From Pseudomonadota bacterium (lineage in GTDB: Bacteria > Pseudomonadota > Alphaproteobacteria > Acetobacterales > Acetobacteraceae): a DNA stretch of 64,000 nt. A program made the position numbers and the translations under genes. The notes beneath the pieces are model-generated. The model was not told the DNA's origin. It saw only the letters and a list, made by a program, of their open reading frames with translations, and did not search any database. The stretch's first letter is position 1. Every line of letters starts with the position of its first letter. The stretch is from positions 21,311-85,310 of the forward strand of contig JAJZFB010000044.1 of assembly GCA_021805545.1 (NCBI GenBank). Reading direction: 5' to 3'. Below, piece by piece: positions 51,797 to 61,850 of the stretch.

Positions 51797-53779
51797 TTAC
51801 ATGAACGATACCGGGTCCACATCCACCTCCAGCTTTACCTGGCGCGGTATGTCCACCCGCGCCAGCCAGTCGCGCAGCATGGGTTGCACGGCTATGGCGC
51901 GCACGGTTTTCAACAGCAGCCGCCGCCGGAATTTGCCACGCAGAAGGGCGATGGGCGCGGGGGCGGGGCCGAGCACTTCCACCCCCTCGCCGCGCGGGGC
52001 ATGGCGGGCCAGTTCGCGCGCCACCTGGTCGGCCAGGCGCTCATCCGCCGCGCTTATAATCAGCGCGGCCAAGCGCCCAAAAGGCGGCCAGTGGCCCGGC
52101 TGGCGCAAAGCTGCTTCCTGGCGCAAAAATTCCGGCAGATCGCCCGAGAGCAGCGCCTGAATAACGGGGTGTTCCGGCGCGAAACTTTGCAGCAGCACGC
52201 GCCCCGGCGCCTCCGCCCGCCCGGCGCGGCCCGCCACCTGGTGCAGCATTTGCACCGTATGCTCGCCCGCGCGTAAATCGCCCCCGGCCAGGCCTAAATC
52301 GGCATCCACCACGCCCACCAGGGTAAGGTGTGGAAAATGCCAGCCCTTGGCCACCATCTGCGTGCCGATAATAATCCCCACCTCCCGCCGCTCTATGCGC
52401 CCCGCCGCCTCCTGCGCCTGCGCCGGGCCGGCGATGATGTCGGACGCCATCACCAGCGCCTCCACATCCGGGAAGGTTTCCGCCACTTCCTCAGCAATGC
52501 GCTCCACGCCGGGGCCAATGGGCACGAAGGAATGTTCCGCCGCGCAAGCCGGGCATTGGCTGGGTTTGGCGGCCGTGTGGCCGCAATGGTGGCAGATGAG
52601 CCGGGCGTGCGAGCGGTGTTCCACCAGCCAGGCCGCGCAATGCGGGCAGGAAATGCGGTGCCCGCAGCGCCGGCACAGCGTAAGCGGCGCGTAGCCGCGG
52701 CGGTTGAGGAACAGCATGGCCTGCTCGCCCCGCGCCAAGGTCTCCTGCATGGCTGTAACCAGTTTGGGCGAGAGAAACTTGCCCCGCTCCGGCGGGCTGG
52801 CGCGTAAATCTATAGCCTGCATTTCGGGCATCGAGGCGCCGCCATGGCGGGCGGGCAAATCCAGCTTTTTGTAGCGCCCGGCGGCGGCGTTCTCGGCGGT
52901 CTCCAGGCTGGGCGTGGCGCTTACCAGCATTGCGGGGCAGGTGCAGAATTTGGCGCGCACCACCGCCATGTCGCGCGCATTATACATCACCCCGTCCTCC
53001 TGCTTGAAGGCGCTTTCATGCTCCTCATCCACCACAATCAGCCCAAGCTGGGGAAAGGGCAGGAACAGAGCCGAGCGTGCGCCCACCACCACATCCGCCC
53101 GGCCTTCCGCCACGGCGCGCAAGGTTTCGCGGCGCTGGGCTGGGGTAAGCCCGGAATGCCACACGGCGGGGGGCGCGCCGAAGCGGGCGGCGAAGCGTTG
53201 CAGGAACTGGATGGAGAGCGCGATTTCCGGCAGCAGCACCAGCACCTGCCTGCCTCGCCGCAGTGCCTCGGCCACGGCTTCCAGATACACTTCCGTCTTG
53301 CCCGAGCCGGTAACGCCATCCAGCAGCGTTACGGAAAATGCCTCCGCCGCCACCTCGGCCCGCAAAGCCGTGGCGGCGCTGGTTTGCGCGGGGGAGAGGC
53401 CCGGGCCGGGTAAACCGGGGTTGGCGCCACCGAACTCGAAGCGCTTGGCGCGCTTGGGCGGCGGGGCGAGCAATGGTTCCTTCAGCGCCAGGGCCAGAAC
53501 ATCGCCGCGCCGGGCCAGGGTGTAGGCGGCCACCCAGGTGATGAAGCGCGTCAGGCTTTCGGGGAAAGGCGGAAACTCCAGCACCGCCGCCACGGGCTTG
53601 GCTTTTACCGTCTCGTCCGGCGCATCGTCCCACACCGCGCCCACCACCATGCGCTTGCCCAGCGGCACGCGCACCAGCGTGCCAGGGGGCAGGGGCGTTT
53701 CAGCCTCGTAGGTGAAAGCCGCATCGAACTTGTAGGGCAGCAATACGCTGATGCGGGGTGGTCGACTTGGGGGCGTCAT
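51797..53779 (-). CDS. priA: Primosomal protein N' (replication restart helicase)
   Basis: This 660-residue PriA has a 3'-DNA-binding N-terminal domain, Walker [24 protein letters not shown] box [28 protein letters not shown], and the paired zinc motifs [17 protein letters not shown]...CHHCG...CPAC. Motifs V-VI read [27 protein letters not shown] and [15 protein letters not shown]. It reloads the replisome at collapsed forks. It is somewhat short for the family (about 730) and divergent from the transaldolase gene by 43 bases. Confidence 0.96.
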   Translation of the reverse strand: MTPPSRPPRISVLLPYKFDAAFTYEAETPLPPGTLVRVPLGKRMVVGAVWDDAPDETVKAKPVAAVLEFPPFPESLTRFITWVAAYTLARRGDVLALALKEPLLAPPPKRAKRFEFGGANPGLPGPGLSPAQTSAATALRAEVAAEAFSVTLLDGVTGSGKTEVYLEAVAEALRRGRQVLVLLPEIALSIQFLQRFAARFGAPPAVWHSGLTPAQRRETLRAVAEGRADVVVGARSALFLPFPQLGLIVVDEEHESAFKQEDGVMYNARDMAVVRAKFCTCPAMLVSATPSLETAENAAAGRYKKLDLPARHGGASMPEMQAIDLRASPPERGKFLSPKLVTAMQETLARGEQAMLFLNRRGYAPLTLCRRCGHRISCPHCAAWLVEHRSHARLICHHCGHTAAKPSQCPACAAEHSFVPIGPGVERIAEEVAETFPDVEALVMASDIIAGPAQAQEAAGRIERREVGIIIGTQMVAKGWHFPHLTLVGVVDADLGLAGGDLRAGEHTVQMLHQVAGRAGRAEAPGRVLLQSFAPEHPVIQALLSGDLPEFLRQEAALRQPGHWPPFGRLAALIISAADERLADQVARELARHAPRGEGVEVLGPAPAPIALLRGKFRRRLLLKTVRAIAVQPMLRDWLARVDIPRQVKLEVDVDPVSFM

Positions 53780-53822
53780 GCTGTATGCTTACGGCGAGTC
53801 CCCGTTTGCCCGGAAGAGAGCC

Positions 53823-54479
53823 ATGAAATTCTTTGTCGATACCGCCGAAATCGCCGAAATCCGCGAGCTTGCCGCCACCGGCCTGCTGGATGGCGTCACC
53901 ACCAACCCATCCCTCATCGCCAAGTCCGGGCGCAAGATTCTCGAGGTGATCGCCGAGATTTGCGAGGTGGTGCAGGGGCCGGTGAGCGCCGAGGTGGCGG
54001 CCACCGAATACAAGGCCATGATGGCGGAGGCCGCGGTGCTGAAGAAGATTGCCTCCAACGTGGCCATTAAAGTGCCGCTCACGCCGGACGGGCTGAAGGC
54101 CTGCTACGCGCTGAGCCAGGAAGGCACTGCCGTAAACGTAACCCTGTGCTTCTCCGCCGCCCAGGCGCTGCTGGCGGCCAAGGCGGGGGCGGCGTTCATC
54201 TCGCCCTTCATCGGCCGGCTGGATGACATCGGCCATGACGGCATGAGCCTGATTGCAGACATCGTGCAGATTTACGCCAATTACCCCGCCATTAAAACCG
54301 AGGTTCTGGCCGCCTCCATCCGCCACCCCATCCACCTGATCGAGGCCGCCAAAATGGGCGCCGATGTGGCGACGATTCCGCCCAACGTGATCAAGCAGCT
54401 TTACAGCCACCCGCTGACGGATAAGGGCCTGGCCGCCTTCCTGAAGGATTGGGCGGCAACCGGGCAGAGCATTGTCTGA
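53823..54479 (+). CDS. tal: Transaldolase (small, FSA/TalC-like)
   Basis: This 218-residue TIM-barrel transaldolase has [20 protein letters not shown] with the first catalytic Asp, [13 protein letters not shown], and the Schiff-base Lys in [15 protein letters not shown]. The closing segment is [15 protein letters not shown]. It transfers dihydroxyacetone units in the pentose phosphate pathway. The start at 53823 has GGAAGAGAG upstream; a longer frame is rejected. It overlaps xerC by eight bases. Confidence 0.93.
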   Translation: MKFFVDTAEIAEIRELAATGLLDGVTTNPSLIAKSGRKILEVIAEICEVVQGPVSAEVAATEYKAMMAEAAVLKKIASNVAIKVPLTPDGLKACYALSQEGTAVNVTLCFSAAQALLAAKAGAAFISPFIGRLDDIGHDGMSLIADIVQIYANYPAIKTEVLAASIRHPIHLIEAAKMGADVATIPPNVIKQLYSHPLTDKGLAAFLKDWAATGQSIV

Positions 54480-55374
54480 CGGGCTTTGCTCTGAATTTTG
54501 CGCCTGGCTTGGCGGCGAACGCCGGGCCGGGGCCAAGACGGTTGAAACCTACGCCCGCGATGTGCGGGCGTTTCTTGTTTTTACGGGCGAGCATACGGGC
54601 GAGGCGCCGGGGCTTGCCACGCTGCGCGGGCTGCAGGCGGCGGATTTCCGCGCCTTTCTGGCCCAGGCCGCCCAGGCGGGGGATGTAAACGCCACGCGCG
54701 CGCGCAAGCTCTCCGCGCTGAAGACGTTTTTCCGCTTCCTCAAAGCCCGGCATGGGGTGGATGGCACGGCGCTCTCGCTCATCACCCGCCCGCGCCCCAA
54801 GCGGCCCTTGCCCCGGGCGCTTTCGCCCGAGGATGCGAAGATTGTGGCGTATGATATTGGCGAGGCCAGCGATACCCCGGCCATCCAGGCGCGCGACACG
54901 GCGCTGATGACGCTGCTCTATGGCGCGGGGTTACGTATTAGTGAGGCGTTGCAGTTGAATGTGGGCGACCTGCCCGCCGCCGATGATGCGCTGCGCGTGA
55001 CCGGCAAGGGCAACAAGCAGCGCATTGTGCCGCTTTTGCCCCTGGTGCGCCGGGTGATTGCCGATTGGCTGAAGCTGCACCCCAACCCAGGGCGCGGCGA
55101 GCCGCTTTTTGTGGGCGCGCGCGGCGGGCGGCTGAATGCTGGCGTGGTGCAAAAGGCGCTGCGCGATTTCCGCCGCCTGAACAACCTGCCCGAGCATGCC
55201 ACGCCGCATGCGCTGCGCCATTCCTTTGCCACGCATTTGCTGGCGGCAGGGGCGGATTTGCGCTCGATCCAGGAATTGCTGGGCCATGCCAGCCTCTCCA
55301 CCACCCAGCGCTATACGGATGTGGAGACATCGCACCTGATGGAGGTATGGCGGCGCGCGCACCCCAGGGCGTGA
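54472..55374 (+). CDS. xerC: Tyrosine recombinase XerC
   Basis: This 300-residue Xer recombinase has an N-terminal SAM-like domain ([33 protein letters not shown]). Catalytic residues are Arg in [11 protein letters not shown], Lys in [25 protein letters not shown] and [15 protein letters not shown] with the nucleophilic Tyr. It resolves chromosome dimers at dif with XerD. It starts with TTG inside the transaldolase 3' end. Position near priA is typical for alphaproteobacterial xerC. It is unrelated to the tRNA-Leu integrase. Confidence 0.93.
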   Translation: MSDGLCSEFCAWLGGERRAGAKTVETYARDVRAFLVFTGEHTGEAPGLATLRGLQAADFRAFLAQAAQAGDVNATRARKLSALKTFFRFLKARHGVDGTALSLITRPRPKRPLPRALSPEDAKIVAYDIGEASDTPAIQARDTALMTLLYGAGLRISEALQLNVGDLPAADDALRVTGKGNKQRIVPLLPLVRRVIADWLKLHPNPGRGEPLFVGARGGRLNAGVVQKALRDFRRLNNLPEHATPHALRHSFATHLLAAGADLRSIQELLGHASLSTTQRYTDVETSHLMEVWRRAHPRA

Positions 55375-55416
55375 AATTGCATTGCCCCGGTAAGAAGCGG
55401 TGTGTTACGTAAGCCT

Positions 55417-56214
55417 ATGAACTTTGTAGAGCATTTACCCGTTACGCCAGCCTATGCGGTTTCCGGCTTGCTGGTGGGGGTGCTGGTTGGCATGACCGGC
55501 GTTGGCGGAGGCTCTTTGATGACGCCGCTGCTGGTGCTGCTGTTCGGCTTTCACCCCACCACCGCCGTGGGTACCGATCTGCTCTTTGCCGCTGCCACCA
55601 AAACGGTTGGCACCACCATTCATAGCGCGGGTAAAACGGTGGATTGGCGTATTGTCCGCCGTTTGGCCGCTGGTTCCGTGCCATCCACCATCATCTGCGT
55701 GGCGGTTATTGCCTATTGCGGGGTGGAGAGCAAAGCGGTGATGAAAGCAGTCTCGCTCACACTTGGCGTGGCGCTCATTCTCAGTGCCGTCATGCTGCTC
55801 TTCAAAGGCCTGCTCATGGCTGCGGTCAGCCGCGAATTTCCACGGGCCGGGCTTGAAAGCCCCGCCTGGCTCACGGTGCTTACCGGCTTTATTCTGGGTA
55901 TGCTCGTCTCGTTCTCATCCGTGGGCGCGGGGGCGCTGGGCACGGTGGTGCTGGTTATGCTCTATCCGCGTCTGCCCATGGTGCGGATTGTGGGGTCGGA
56001 TATTGCCCATGCCGTGCCGCTCACCCTGTTGGCGGGCATGGGGCATTGGTATCTGGGCACCATAAATTTCCATGTGCTTGTGCCGCTGCTCGCCGGGTCC
56101 ATTCCAGGTATCATCGCGGGCTCTTATCTGGCCCGTTATGCCAATGACCGCGTGCTTAAACTCTGCCTTGGCGCCATTTTGGCCGTTATGGGCGGCAAGA
56201 TGCTGGCACGGTAA
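55417..56214 (+). CDS. TauE/SafE-family (TSUP) membrane permease
   Basis: This 265-residue protein has about eight hydrophobic segments and the TSUP signature VGVLVGMTGVGGGSLMTPLLVLLFG at the N terminus, with the second repeat LGMLVSFSSVGAGALGTVVLVML. Family members export sulfite, sulfoacetate or small organic acids. Here it lies between xerC and the PHA genes and its substrate is unknown. I use the ATG at 55417. Confidence 0.88.
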   Translation: MNFVEHLPVTPAYAVSGLLVGVLVGMTGVGGGSLMTPLLVLLFGFHPTTAVGTDLLFAAATKTVGTTIHSAGKTVDWRIVRRLAAGSVPSTIICVAVIAYCGVESKAVMKAVSLTLGVALILSAVMLLFKGLLMAAVSREFPRAGLESPAWLTVLTGFILGMLVSFSSVGAGALGTVVLVMLYPRLPMVRIVGSDIAHAVPLTLLAGMGHWYLGTINFHVLVPLLAGSIPGIIAGSYLARYANDRVLKLCLGAILAVMGGKMLAR

Positions 56215-56218
56215 AGCG

Positions 56219-56245
56219 CCCCCGCCGCAAGGCGGGGGGAATTTT
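56219..56245. terminator. Bidirectional terminator between the permease and phaA
   Basis: CCCCCGCC, loop GCAA, GGCGGGGG, then GAATTTT: an 8-bp perfect stem between convergent stop codons. The phaA stop codon lies within the T-rich tail. Confidence 0.75.
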
Positions 56246-57416
56246 ACCGCTCCAGGCACATGGCAACGCCCATGCCGCCGCCAATGCATAGCGTGGCGAG
56301 GCCCTTTTTGGCGTCGCGGCGGCGCATTTCATGCAGCAGCGTGGTGAGAATACGCGCGCCCGAGGCGCCGATGGGGTGGCCGATGGCGATGGCGCCGCCA
56401 TTCACGTTCACCTTCGCCGGGTCCAGGCCAAGGTCCTTGTTCACCGCGGCGGCCTGGGCGGCAAAGGCCTCGTTGGCCTCGATCAGGTCGAGATCGGCCA
56501 CCTTCCACCCGGTGCGGGCCAGGGCCTTGCGCGCGGACGGGATGGGGCCGGAGCCCATCACCGCCGGGTCCACCCCCGCCGTGGCAAAGCTGGCGATGCG
56601 GGCGAGCGGGGTAAGGCCGCGCTTGGCGGCTTCCTTCGCGCTCATCACCACCAGGGCGGCGGCGCCGTCGTTAATGCCAGAGGCATTGCCGGCGGTCACG
56701 GTACCGTCTTTCAAAAAGGCGGGTTTGAGCTTGGCCATGCTCTCGGCCGTGGCGTCGTGGCGGATGTACTCATCGTGCTCCACCACCACCTCGCCCTTGC
56801 GCGTGGTCAGCGTCACCGGCGCGATTTCGTCCTTGAAGCGGCCAGCTTGCTGCGCGGCGGCGGCTTTTTGCTGCGAGCCGAGCGCCAGCGCATCCTGCTC
56901 TTCGCGGGTAATCTGCCATTGCTTGGCCACGTTCTCGGCGGTTACGCCCATATGGTAGCCGTTAAAGGCGTCCCAGAGCCCGTCTTTTATCATCGTGTCG
57001 ATAAAACTGAGATCGCCCATTTTCTGCCCGGTGCGCAAATACTGGGCGTGGGGCGAGAGGCTCATGCTCTCCTGCCCGCCCGCCACCACAATGCTGGATT
57101 CGCCGGATATGATTTGCTGCGCGGCCAGCGCCACGGTGCGCAGGCCGGAGCCGCATACCTGGTTGATGCCGAAAGCCGTTTTGGTGTCTGGAATACCGGC
57201 GGCGCGGGCGGCCTGGCGGGCCGGGTTCTGCCCTTGGGCGGCGGCCAGCACCTGGCCCAGAATCACCTCATCCACATCCTCCGGGCTGATGCCCGCGCGC
57301 GCGATGGCGGCCTTGAGCGCCACGGTGCCGAGCACATGGGCCGGGGTGGCGCCAAAAGCTCCGTTGAAACTGCCCACCGGTGTGCGCGCGGCCGAGACGA
57401 TGACGATATCTTCCAT
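56244..57416 (-). CDS. phaA: Acetyl-CoA acetyltransferase (PHA-pathway thiolase)
   Basis: This 390-residue biosynthetic-type thiolase has [21 protein letters not shown], nucleophile Cys in [55 protein letters not shown] and [14 protein letters not shown]. It condenses two acetyl-CoA to acetoacetyl-CoA, the first step of PHB synthesis, and can also work with the ketone-body genes scoAB nearby. It lies next to the PHA synthase genes. Confidence 0.94.
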   Translation of the reverse strand: MEDIVIVSAARTPVGSFNGAFGATPAHVLGTVALKAAIARAGISPEDVDEVILGQVLAAAQGQNPARQAARAAGIPDTKTAFGINQVCGSGLRTVALAAQQIISGESSIVVAGGQESMSLSPHAQYLRTGQKMGDLSFIDTMIKDGLWDAFNGYHMGVTAENVAKQWQITREEQDALALGSQQKAAAAQQAGRFKDEIAPVTLTTRKGEVVVEHDEYIRHDATAESMAKLKPAFLKDGTVTAGNASGINDGAAALVVMSAKEAAKRGLTPLARIASFATAGVDPAVMGSGPIPSARKALARTGWKVADLDLIEANEAFAAQAAAVNKDLGLDPAKVNVNGGAIAIGHPIGASGARILTTLLHEMRRRDAKKGLATLCIGGGMGVAMCLER

Positions 57417-57445
57417 GGCTCAATCCTTATGCTGCGGGGTTGTGC

Positions 57446-58558
57446 TTATGATAGGCTCTGCACCCAGGCGGTAAAAGGCCGCCAGAGCGTGGATTCCGCA
57501 TTTGTGCCTGCCACCATGCCGATATGCCCGGCGGATGGGGTGATGACATTGACCTGAGGCAATTTATCCGCCAGCGCCAGGGCCGAGGCGGCGGGCACCA
57601 GCCTGTCGCGCGCCGGTATGGCGCAGAAGGCGGGCAGGGTGAGGCTGGCGGGGTTGACGGCCAGGCCCGCCACGCGCCATTGCCCGCGCGCGGGGGTGTT
57701 GGCGCCGTACCAGCCGCTCAGCGCCTCGCGCGCCACCGGGGCGGCCAGGGGCACGCCATCGGCCAGCCAATCCTCCATGGCCACAAAGCGGCGGGCGCGG
57801 GCCGAGGCTTTATCCTGCCCGGCGAAGTCGCGGTATTTATCGCCCACGCCGAACGGATCGACCATGGCGAAGAGCGTGTTGAGCGCGTCGATTGGCAAGG
57901 TGCCGGTAAATTGCAGCCCCGGCTCCAGCGCGGGCAGGGCCTCGGCCACGCGGCGGGCTTCATCCGCGCTGGCGGCGTGGAAATCCCATGGCGTGGCCAG
58001 CAGGGCGAGGCCGCGCAATTTGCCCGTGTGCTGCGCGCGCAGGGTTGCCGCCAGGGCCAGCAGCCCGCCCATGCAGTAACCGGCCAGAATCAGGGGTTCC
58101 TGGATGGCGGCCAAGGCGCGTTCCAGCCGCCCGGCAATGTAGTCGGTAAGGGTGAAATGCCGCTCCACCTCGGCCGGCCAGCCCCAATCGAGCAAATAAG
58201 GGTGCAGCCCCGCGCCCGCCAGCCAGCGCAGCGCGGAGGCATCTTCCATCAGGTCGAGAATATAGGCGCGGTTGATGAGGCTGGGGATGAACAGCACGGC
58301 CGGGCCAGTACCGCCATAATCCAGCAGGCGGGTTTCCTGCTCCTCCCATATAACCGGCGGCTCGGGCATCTGGCGCGTGTAGGGGGCGGCGCGGTAGGCG
58401 GCGATGCCGGCGATGAGCGCGCGGTCGGCCCGCAGCGTTTCCTCAAATGCTGCCTGAACCGCTCGCGGGTCCGGGGTTTGGCCCTGGTGTTCCAGCCATG
58501 AAACCGGCGAGGCGCTGTTCCAGTTCAGCGATGCGGCGGTTGAGAAGGCCGATTTCAT
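57446..58558 (-). CDS. phaC: Class III-type polyhydroxyalkanoate synthase, catalytic subunit
   Basis: This 370-residue alpha/beta-hydrolase-fold synthase has the PHA lipase-like box AGYCMGGLLAL with nucleophilic Cys in place of Ser, an Asp in PARDRLVPAASAL and a His in SAGHIGMVAG. LFIPSLINRAYILDLMED and HPYLLDWGWP match class III synthases (~355 residues) rather than the ~590-residue class I. No good start lies at the end of the upstream gene; the ATG at 58558 gives normal length but overlaps it by 116 bases. An in-frame extension to 58666 exists. It polymerises 3-hydroxyacyl-CoA on granules. Confidence 0.88.
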   Translation of the reverse strand: MKSAFSTAASLNWNSASPVSWLEHQGQTPDPRAVQAAFEETLRADRALIAGIAAYRAAPYTRQMPEPPVIWEEQETRLLDYGGTGPAVLFIPSLINRAYILDLMEDASALRWLAGAGLHPYLLDWGWPAEVERHFTLTDYIAGRLERALAAIQEPLILAGYCMGGLLALAATLRAQHTGKLRGLALLATPWDFHAASADEARRVAEALPALEPGLQFTGTLPIDALNTLFAMVDPFGVGDKYRDFAGQDKASARARRFVAMEDWLADGVPLAAPVAREALSGWYGANTPARGQWRVAGLAVNPASLTLPAFCAIPARDRLVPAASALALADKLPQVNVITPSAGHIGMVAGTNAESTLWRPFTAWVQSLS

Positions 58559-58790
58559 CCACGCCAGGCTGAGATGCAGCAGCAGGGGCCGCGGGCCGCG
58601 GCGGCTCAGCGGCGCGGGGGCTTCCGGGCGCGGCGTGCTCATGCGGCAGCAGCGCGGCGGCGGCATTGGCCGCCTGCGCCCACAGCGCCATGGTGGCCGC
58701 CCAGCATTCGCGCAGCTCTCTGTCCGCGGCCATGGCGGTTAATTCGCTCTGCCACATGGCCACCAGATCCTGGGCCAGTTTGTCGTCCAT
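58443..58790 (-). CDS. Short PhaE-like subunit of PHA synthase
   Basis: This 115-residue protein has an amphipathic N terminus (AQDLVAMWQSELTAMAADRE), a Pro/Ala-rich linker and a C-terminal coiled segment IGLLNRRIAELEQRLAGF like the end of PhaE. It precedes phaC in the operon. Classical PhaE is about 350 residues and class IV PhaR about 200, so this is a reduced form. Function is inferred from position and the coiled tail. Confidence 0.6.
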   Translation of the reverse strand: MDDKLAQDLVAMWQSELTAMAADRELRECWAATMALWAQAANAAAALLPHEHAAPGSPRAAEPPRPAAPAAASQPGVDEIGLLNRRIAELEQRLAGFMAGTPGPNPGPASGSGSI

Positions 58791-58873
58791 GCTGCATCCA
58801 GATCCGCTCGCTCTCCTTTAGCCTCCTAGCGCGATTGGCGCCCGCCCGCCATAAGCTGAGGCCGGTATGACAC

Positions 58874-58886
58874 TGTGCAACGCACA
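58874..58886. promoter_or_regulatory. Candidate PhaR operator
   Basis: TGTGC-AAC-GCACA is a perfect 5-bp inverted repeat with a 3-base centre (TGC-N3-GCA). PhaR repressors are reported to bind TGC-rich inverted sites. It lies in the divergent gap between the phaE-like/phaC operon and phaR, so it could control both. Confidence 0.5.
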
Positions 58887-58949
58887 AAATCCGTGTTTTT
58901 ATGCACCCTGTACCGGCACCTGGCCGCCAACCGGATTGGAAGCGAATTC

Positions 58950-59546
58950 ATGAAAGAAACGGGAGAGACGGCGCCGCAGCCGGTCATCGTGAAGAAATAC
59001 GCCAACCGGCGGCTGTATAATACCGAGAGTTCGAGCTACATCACGCTGGATAATCTGGCGGAAATGGTGCGCAAGGACCGCGATTTTGTAGTGTATGACG
59101 CCAAAACGGGCGATGACATCACCCGCACCGTGCTGACGCAGATCATCGTGGAGGAAGAGGGCAAGGGCAATGCCCTGCTGCCCACTAATTTTTTGCGCCA
59201 GCTTATTGGCGTGTACGGCTCCAACGTGCCCAACCTCGTGCCTAAATATCTTGAGCAGGCCATGACCAATTTCGCCCGCCAGCAGGAAAGCGTGCGCGAG
59301 ACGGTGAGCAAGACGCTTGGCCCCTTTTTGCCGCCAGGCATGGAAGAGGTGAGCCGCAAGAACATGGCGATGATGGAGCGGGCGATGAGCCTGTTTACCC
59401 CGTTTTACCAGACCGACCCAAAGGCCGGACCCCCCACGGGGGATGTGCCGCAGGAATACCAGGAAGAGATTGCCGCGCTGCGCGCCGAGGTGGAGCGGCT
59501 GCAGCAAGAGCTGGCCGCGCTGAACAAGGGCAAAGGCCGGGTGTAG
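58950..59546 (+). CDS. phaR: PHA synthesis regulator PhaR
   Basis: This 198-residue protein has the PHB/PHA accumulation regulator DNA-binding domain (VIVKKYANRRLYNTESSSYI, TLDNLAEMVRKDRDFVVYDAKTGDDI) followed by a PHB-binding region (LLPTNFLRQLIGVYG) and a C-terminal coiled coil (EEIAALRAEVERLQQELAAL). PhaR binds PHA granules and DNA and represses phasin and synthase genes until granules form. The ATG at 58950 begins the conserved part. It is divergent from the synthase operon. Confidence 0.95.
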   Translation: MKETGETAPQPVIVKKYANRRLYNTESSSYITLDNLAEMVRKDRDFVVYDAKTGDDITRTVLTQIIVEEEGKGNALLPTNFLRQLIGVYGSNVPNLVPKYLEQAMTNFARQQESVRETVSKTLGPFLPPGMEEVSRKNMAMMERAMSLFTPFYQTDPKAGPPTGDVPQEYQEEIAALRAEVERLQQELAALNKGKGRV

Positions 59547-59606
59547 CGCGGGTTGCCGCCACGCCCCATGCATGGACGGGCTTTGCCGCTTGGGCTAGAA
59601 GGCGGC

Positions 59607-60227
59607 ATGACAAAATTCCGCACTCTGGCCCTGGGCTTTGCCTTGGGGCTCGCTTTTGCCGCTGCCGCCGCGCCCGCCATGGCGCAGCTATCTGGCGCTG
59701 GCATGGGCGGGCTGGGCAGCACGCCTGGCGCGGGGCCCACGCCGCAGCCCCAGGCGCCCACGCCGGACATCGCCGCGCCCGCGCTGCCGGGTGCCAGCAT
59801 TCCCGCGCCCGCCACCGGCCCGGTGCTGCAGAAACCCGCCTCCGGCGACCCCACGGACGATCTTTTCGCCGCCATTCTCAAGGGTGATTCCACCGCCGCG
59901 CAGCAGGCCATTTCGGCTGGCGCCAATTTGCAGGCGCAGGACCGGTTTGGTGAGACGCCGCTGGATCTTTCCATTGCCCTAAACCGTACCGGCATTACCT
60001 TTTTGCTGCTGCAAACCCGAAACGAGCTGGATGCCCAGGGCATAGGCCCGCAGCCAATGGGCGCGCCGTGGCTGCTTAACCAGAACACGCCGCTGCCACC
60101 GCCGGATAACAAACCGGCCAGGTCCGCCACCGTGCCTGTTTCGGCTTCTGCCCTGCCCAACAACGCCGCCAATACCGGCACACCAGATTCGCAGGCCGGG
60201 TTTTTGGGGTTTGCCCCCAAAAATTGA
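59607..60227 (+). CDS. Secreted ankyrin-repeat-like protein
   Basis: This 206-residue protein has a signal peptide (FRTLALGFALGLAFAAAAAPAMAQ), a Pro/Ala-rich spacer and one or two ankyrin-like repeats (DDLFAAILKGDSTAAQQAISAGANLQAQDRFGETPLDLSIALN) near 90-140, then a Pro/Ala-rich tail. It is probably a periplasmic protein-interaction module. AGAAGGCGGC lies before the ATG at 59607. Role unknown. Confidence 0.75.
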   Translation: MTKFRTLALGFALGLAFAAAAAPAMAQLSGAGMGGLGSTPGAGPTPQPQAPTPDIAAPALPGASIPAPATGPVLQKPASGDPTDDLFAAILKGDSTAAQQAISAGANLQAQDRFGETPLDLSIALNRTGITFLLLQTRNELDAQGIGPQPMGAPWLLNQNTPLPPPDNKPARSATVPVSASALPNNAANTGTPDSQAGFLGFAPKN

Positions 60228-60337
60228 ATGGAAAGCCGGATGCGGGGCAATCTCCTTCCGGGCGCTTGACAGGCGGCCAAGCTGGGCCATAGCTGCCGGG
60301 GCGCATTAATATGTCCGGTCAACTTAAGTGAGGAAGC

Positions 60338-61048
60338 ATGGCGGTCTCAAAAATCTATCCTGATGCGGCGGCGGCCCTGGCGGGGCTTCTGACAAACGGC
60401 ATGACGATCATGGCCGGCGGCTTCGGCCTGTGCGGTATTCCTGAGGCGCTGATCTATGCCATTCGTGATTCTGGTGTGACGGGCCTGACCATCATCTCGA
60501 ACAATGCGGGCATTGATGGCGTGGGACTGGGCGTGCTGCTGGAAACGCGGCAGGTGAAGAAAATGGTCTCGTCCTACGTGGGCGAGAATGCCACGTTTGC
60601 GAAACAATACCTGTCCGGCGAGCTGGAGATCGAGTTCAACCCGCAAGGCACGCTGGCCGAGCGCATACGCGCGGGCGGGGCGGGTATTCCCGCCTTCTTC
60701 ACCGCCACCGGCTACGGTACGGAGATTGCCGAGGGCAAGGAGACGCGCGAATTCGGTGGCCGCCATTACGTGATGGAGCGCGGGCTGTTCGCCGACCTTG
60801 CCATTATCCACGCCTATAAAGGCGATACGGCGGGCAACCTTGTGTACCGCAAGACGGCGCGCAATTTTAACCCCGTTATGGCCACAGCCGCCAAAACCAC
60901 CGTGGCGCAGGTGGAGCATTTGGTGGAGACCGGCACGATAGACCCGGACCATGTGCATACGCCCGGCGTGTTTGTGCAGCGTATGATAAGGCTGGACAAG
61001 GTGGCAAAGCACATTGAACAGCGCACCGTGCGCAAGAAGGAGGCGTAA
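60338..61048 (+). CDS. scoA: 3-oxoacid CoA-transferase subunit A
   Basis: This 236-residue alpha subunit has the CoA-transferase motif TNGMTIMAGGFGLCGIPEALI and RAGGAGIPAFFTATGYGTEI. With ScoB it moves CoA from succinyl-CoA to acetoacetate, linking ketone bodies and PHB breakdown to the TCA cycle. GAGGAAGC precedes the ATG. ScoB follows three bases later. Confidence 0.93.
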   Translation: MAVSKIYPDAAAALAGLLTNGMTIMAGGFGLCGIPEALIYAIRDSGVTGLTIISNNAGIDGVGLGVLLETRQVKKMVSSYVGENATFAKQYLSGELEIEFNPQGTLAERIRAGGAGIPAFFTATGYGTEIAEGKETREFGGRHYVMERGLFADLAIIHAYKGDTAGNLVYRKTARNFNPVMATAAKTTVAQVEHLVETGTIDPDHVHTPGVFVQRMIRLDKVAKHIEQRTVRKKEA

Positions 61049-61051
61049 GAC

Positions 61052-61696
61052 ATGCCCTGGACACGCGAGGATATGGCCATTAAGGCCGCGCGGGAACTGC
61101 AGGACGGGTTCTATGTGAATCTGGGCATTGGCATTCCCACCCTGGTTGCCAATAATCTGCCTGAAGGTGTTACCATTCAGTTGCAGTCGGAAAACGGGAT
61201 GCTCGGCATGGGGCCGTTTCCGTATGAGGGCGAGGAGGATGCCGACCTCATCAACGCCGGCAAGCAGACCGTAACCGCCCTGCCCAGCACCAGCTTTTTT
61301 TCGTCCGCCGATTCATTCGCCATGATCCGTGGCGGGCATATCGATATTTCCATCCTTGGGGCGCTGCAGGTTTCCGAGCAAGGCGATTTGGCCAACTGGA
61401 TGGTGCCCGGCAAAATGGTGAAGGGCATGGGCGGCGCCATGGATTTGGTGGCGGGCGTGGAGCGTGTGGTGATTTTGATGGAGCACACCGCCAAGGGCGA
61501 GCCAAAGCTGCTGAAGCAATGCACCTTGCCGCTGACGGGCAAGGGCGTGGTTTCCAAAGTCATCACCGACCTTGGCGTGTTTGAGGTTAACAAGGGCGGC
61601 AAACCCGGCCTGGTGCTGACCGAGCATGCCCCGGATGTAACGGTGGATGAAATCCGCAAGGTTACCGGGGCCGATTTTTCGGTAAAGCTGGCGTAA
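61052..61696 (+). CDS. scoB: 3-oxoacid CoA-transferase subunit B
   Basis: This 214-residue beta subunit carries the catalytic Glu in [14 protein letters not shown], preceded by [20 protein letters not shown]; further on is [21 protein letters not shown]. It forms the active enzyme with ScoA. AGGAGG lies within the end of scoA. A short UUCG-type hairpin follows the stop. Confidence 0.93.
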   Translation: MPWTREDMAIKAARELQDGFYVNLGIGIPTLVANNLPEGVTIQLQSENGMLGMGPFPYEGEEDADLINAGKQTVTALPSTSFFSSADSFAMIRGGHIDISILGALQVSEQGDLANWMVPGKMVKGMGGAMDLVAGVERVVILMEHTAKGEPKLLKQCTLPLTGKGVVSKVITDLGVFEVNKGGKPGLVLTEHAPDVTVDEIRKVTGADFSVKLA

Positions 61697-61699
61697 ACA

Positions 61700-61714
61700 G
61701 GGGCTTCGGCCCCC
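61700..61714 (+). other. GGGGC-TTCG-GCCCC hairpin after scoB
   Basis: A 5-bp stem with a stable TTCG tetraloop lies four bases after the scoB stop. There is no T tract, so it may protect the mRNA end rather than terminate. Confidence 0.5.
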
Positions 61715-61850
61715 ATGCCTCTGCCCCATTCCTCCGCGCCGTGACAATACCGGCTTTTCCGGCCAAAATTTTTGGCATGGGGCGTTTTCTTCCGCGTAGT
61801 GAGGCAATTCCACAGCTCGCAACCAAGGGGAATTTTCGGGGCAGGGGGAC

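Noticed and set aside
54472..55374. xerC as a second mobile-element integrase
   Set aside because: Length, motifs and position in a priA/transaldolase housekeeping block indicate chromosomal XerC; no attachment repeats flank it.
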